From an uncultured Anaerolineaceae bacterium (GTDB taxonomy: Bacteria; Chloroflexota; Anaerolineae; Anaerolineales; Anaerolineaceae), in assembly GCA_937890875.1 (NCBI GenBank), contig CALAEB010000323.1, positions 1-5,986 on the forward strand: a stretch of DNA of 5,986 nt, given 5' to 3'. Shown piece by piece: positions 5,800 through 5,986 of the stretch. The number at the start of each line of letters is the position of its first letter. Positions within the stretch are counted from its first letter, which is position 1. A program made the position numbers and the translations under genes. The notes beneath the pieces were generated by a model. It made no database searches, was not told the DNA's origin, and worked only from the letters and a program-made list of their open reading frames with translations.

Positions 5800-5849
5800 A
5801 TCGTCATAAAAAAACCGTCCGCGAGCGCGGACGGTTTTTTTATGACGAT
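5800..5849. terminator. Bidirectional intrinsic terminator, perfect 23-bp inverted repeat
   Basis: The left arm (5800-5822) and right arm (5827-5849) are perfect reverse complements around the 4-nt loop GAGC. The core ACCGTCCGC/GCGGACGGT is flanked by A7 (5808-5814) and T7 (5835-5841), so it works as a rho-independent terminator on either strand. It serves recO on the plus strand and the gene ending at 5860 on the minus strand. The symmetry continues 8 bp beyond the A/T tracts (ATCGTCAT/ATGACGAT), which a terminator does not need. Confidence 0.93.
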
Positions 5850-5859
5850 TGTCTTCAGA

Positions 5860-5986
5860 CTACTTTACTTCCCATTTTTCCCAGCGTTCATAGCCGGTGA
5901 CGGATACCGGGATGCTCAAACGCGGATTCATCAGGATGTAGGAATTATTCCAGCTCAACGGGCTGAGAACAGCCGCTTCGATCAGC
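5860..5986 (-). CDS. C-terminal fragment of an unidentified protein, truncated by window edge
   Basis: The minus strand is open from the right edge to a TAG at 5862-5860, giving the last 41 residues of a protein. The product includes WNNSYILMNPRLSIPVSVTG and ends in YERWEKWEVK. Evidence that it is coding is the open frame, the ending 11 bp from a bidirectional terminator facing it, and a protein-like composition rich in Trp and Tyr. I do not recognise the family. The aromatic, strand-like tail would suit an extracellular or beta-rich domain, but this is a guess. Confidence 0.55.
   Translation of the reverse strand, partial: LIEAAVLSPLSWNNSYILMNPRLSIPVSVTGYERWEKWEVK

Noticed and set aside
1..5986. 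CRISPR array, insertion sequence or prophage signature
   Set aside because: No regularly spaced repeats, transposase, integrase or phage genes are visible in the window.

Overview
The window looks like a bacterial chromosomal segment of moderate GC content, with AT-rich spacers. Nothing in it suggests a plasmid, phage or insertion sequence. The proteins are ordinary bacterial family members. Lineage cannot be fixed from the sequence; a PVC-type or other Gram-negative-like anaerobe is only a guess from general protein character.

Left part (1-1430): a divergent pair of cobalamin (B12) nucleotide-loop genes. The start of cobS is on the minus strand (1-101, cut by the window edge) and complete cobT is on the plus strand (389-1429). 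CobT makes alpha-ribazole phosphate from dimethylbenzimidazole, and CobS joins it (or its dephosphorylated form) to AdoCbi-GDP, so the pair carries out the last steps of B12 assembly. The 287-bp spacer holds a strong hairpin with a competing stem, repeated TTCGA words, and a stretch that resembles the core of a cobalamin riboswitch without being a complete one. A probable intrinsic terminator overlaps the cobT stop.

Middle (1480-3258): a minus-strand gene, convergent with cobT, encodes a beta-lactamase-fold (serine hydrolase-like) protein. All three of its catalytic motifs are altered (SxxK to DLTQ, YSD to PSD, HTG to FAG), although family scaffold motifs are intact. It is therefore probably a pseudoenzyme, and it is the most unusual thing in the window. 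It is followed by about 600 bp without a convincing gene, containing two adjacent perfect palindromes, a run of hairpins (2850-3037) and an AT-rich stretch with a possible promoter.

Right part (3259-5849): a tight three-gene plus-strand operon. A membrane-anchored CBS/CorC-type transporter-associated protein overlaps cytidine deaminase (cdd) by 8 bp, and recO follows 6 bp later. The order resembles the widespread ybeY-corC/dgkA-cdd-era-recO housekeeping neighbourhood, here without era. A perfect 23-bp inverted repeat, acting as a bidirectional terminator, separates recO from the end of a convergent minus-strand gene that runs off the right edge (5860-5986).
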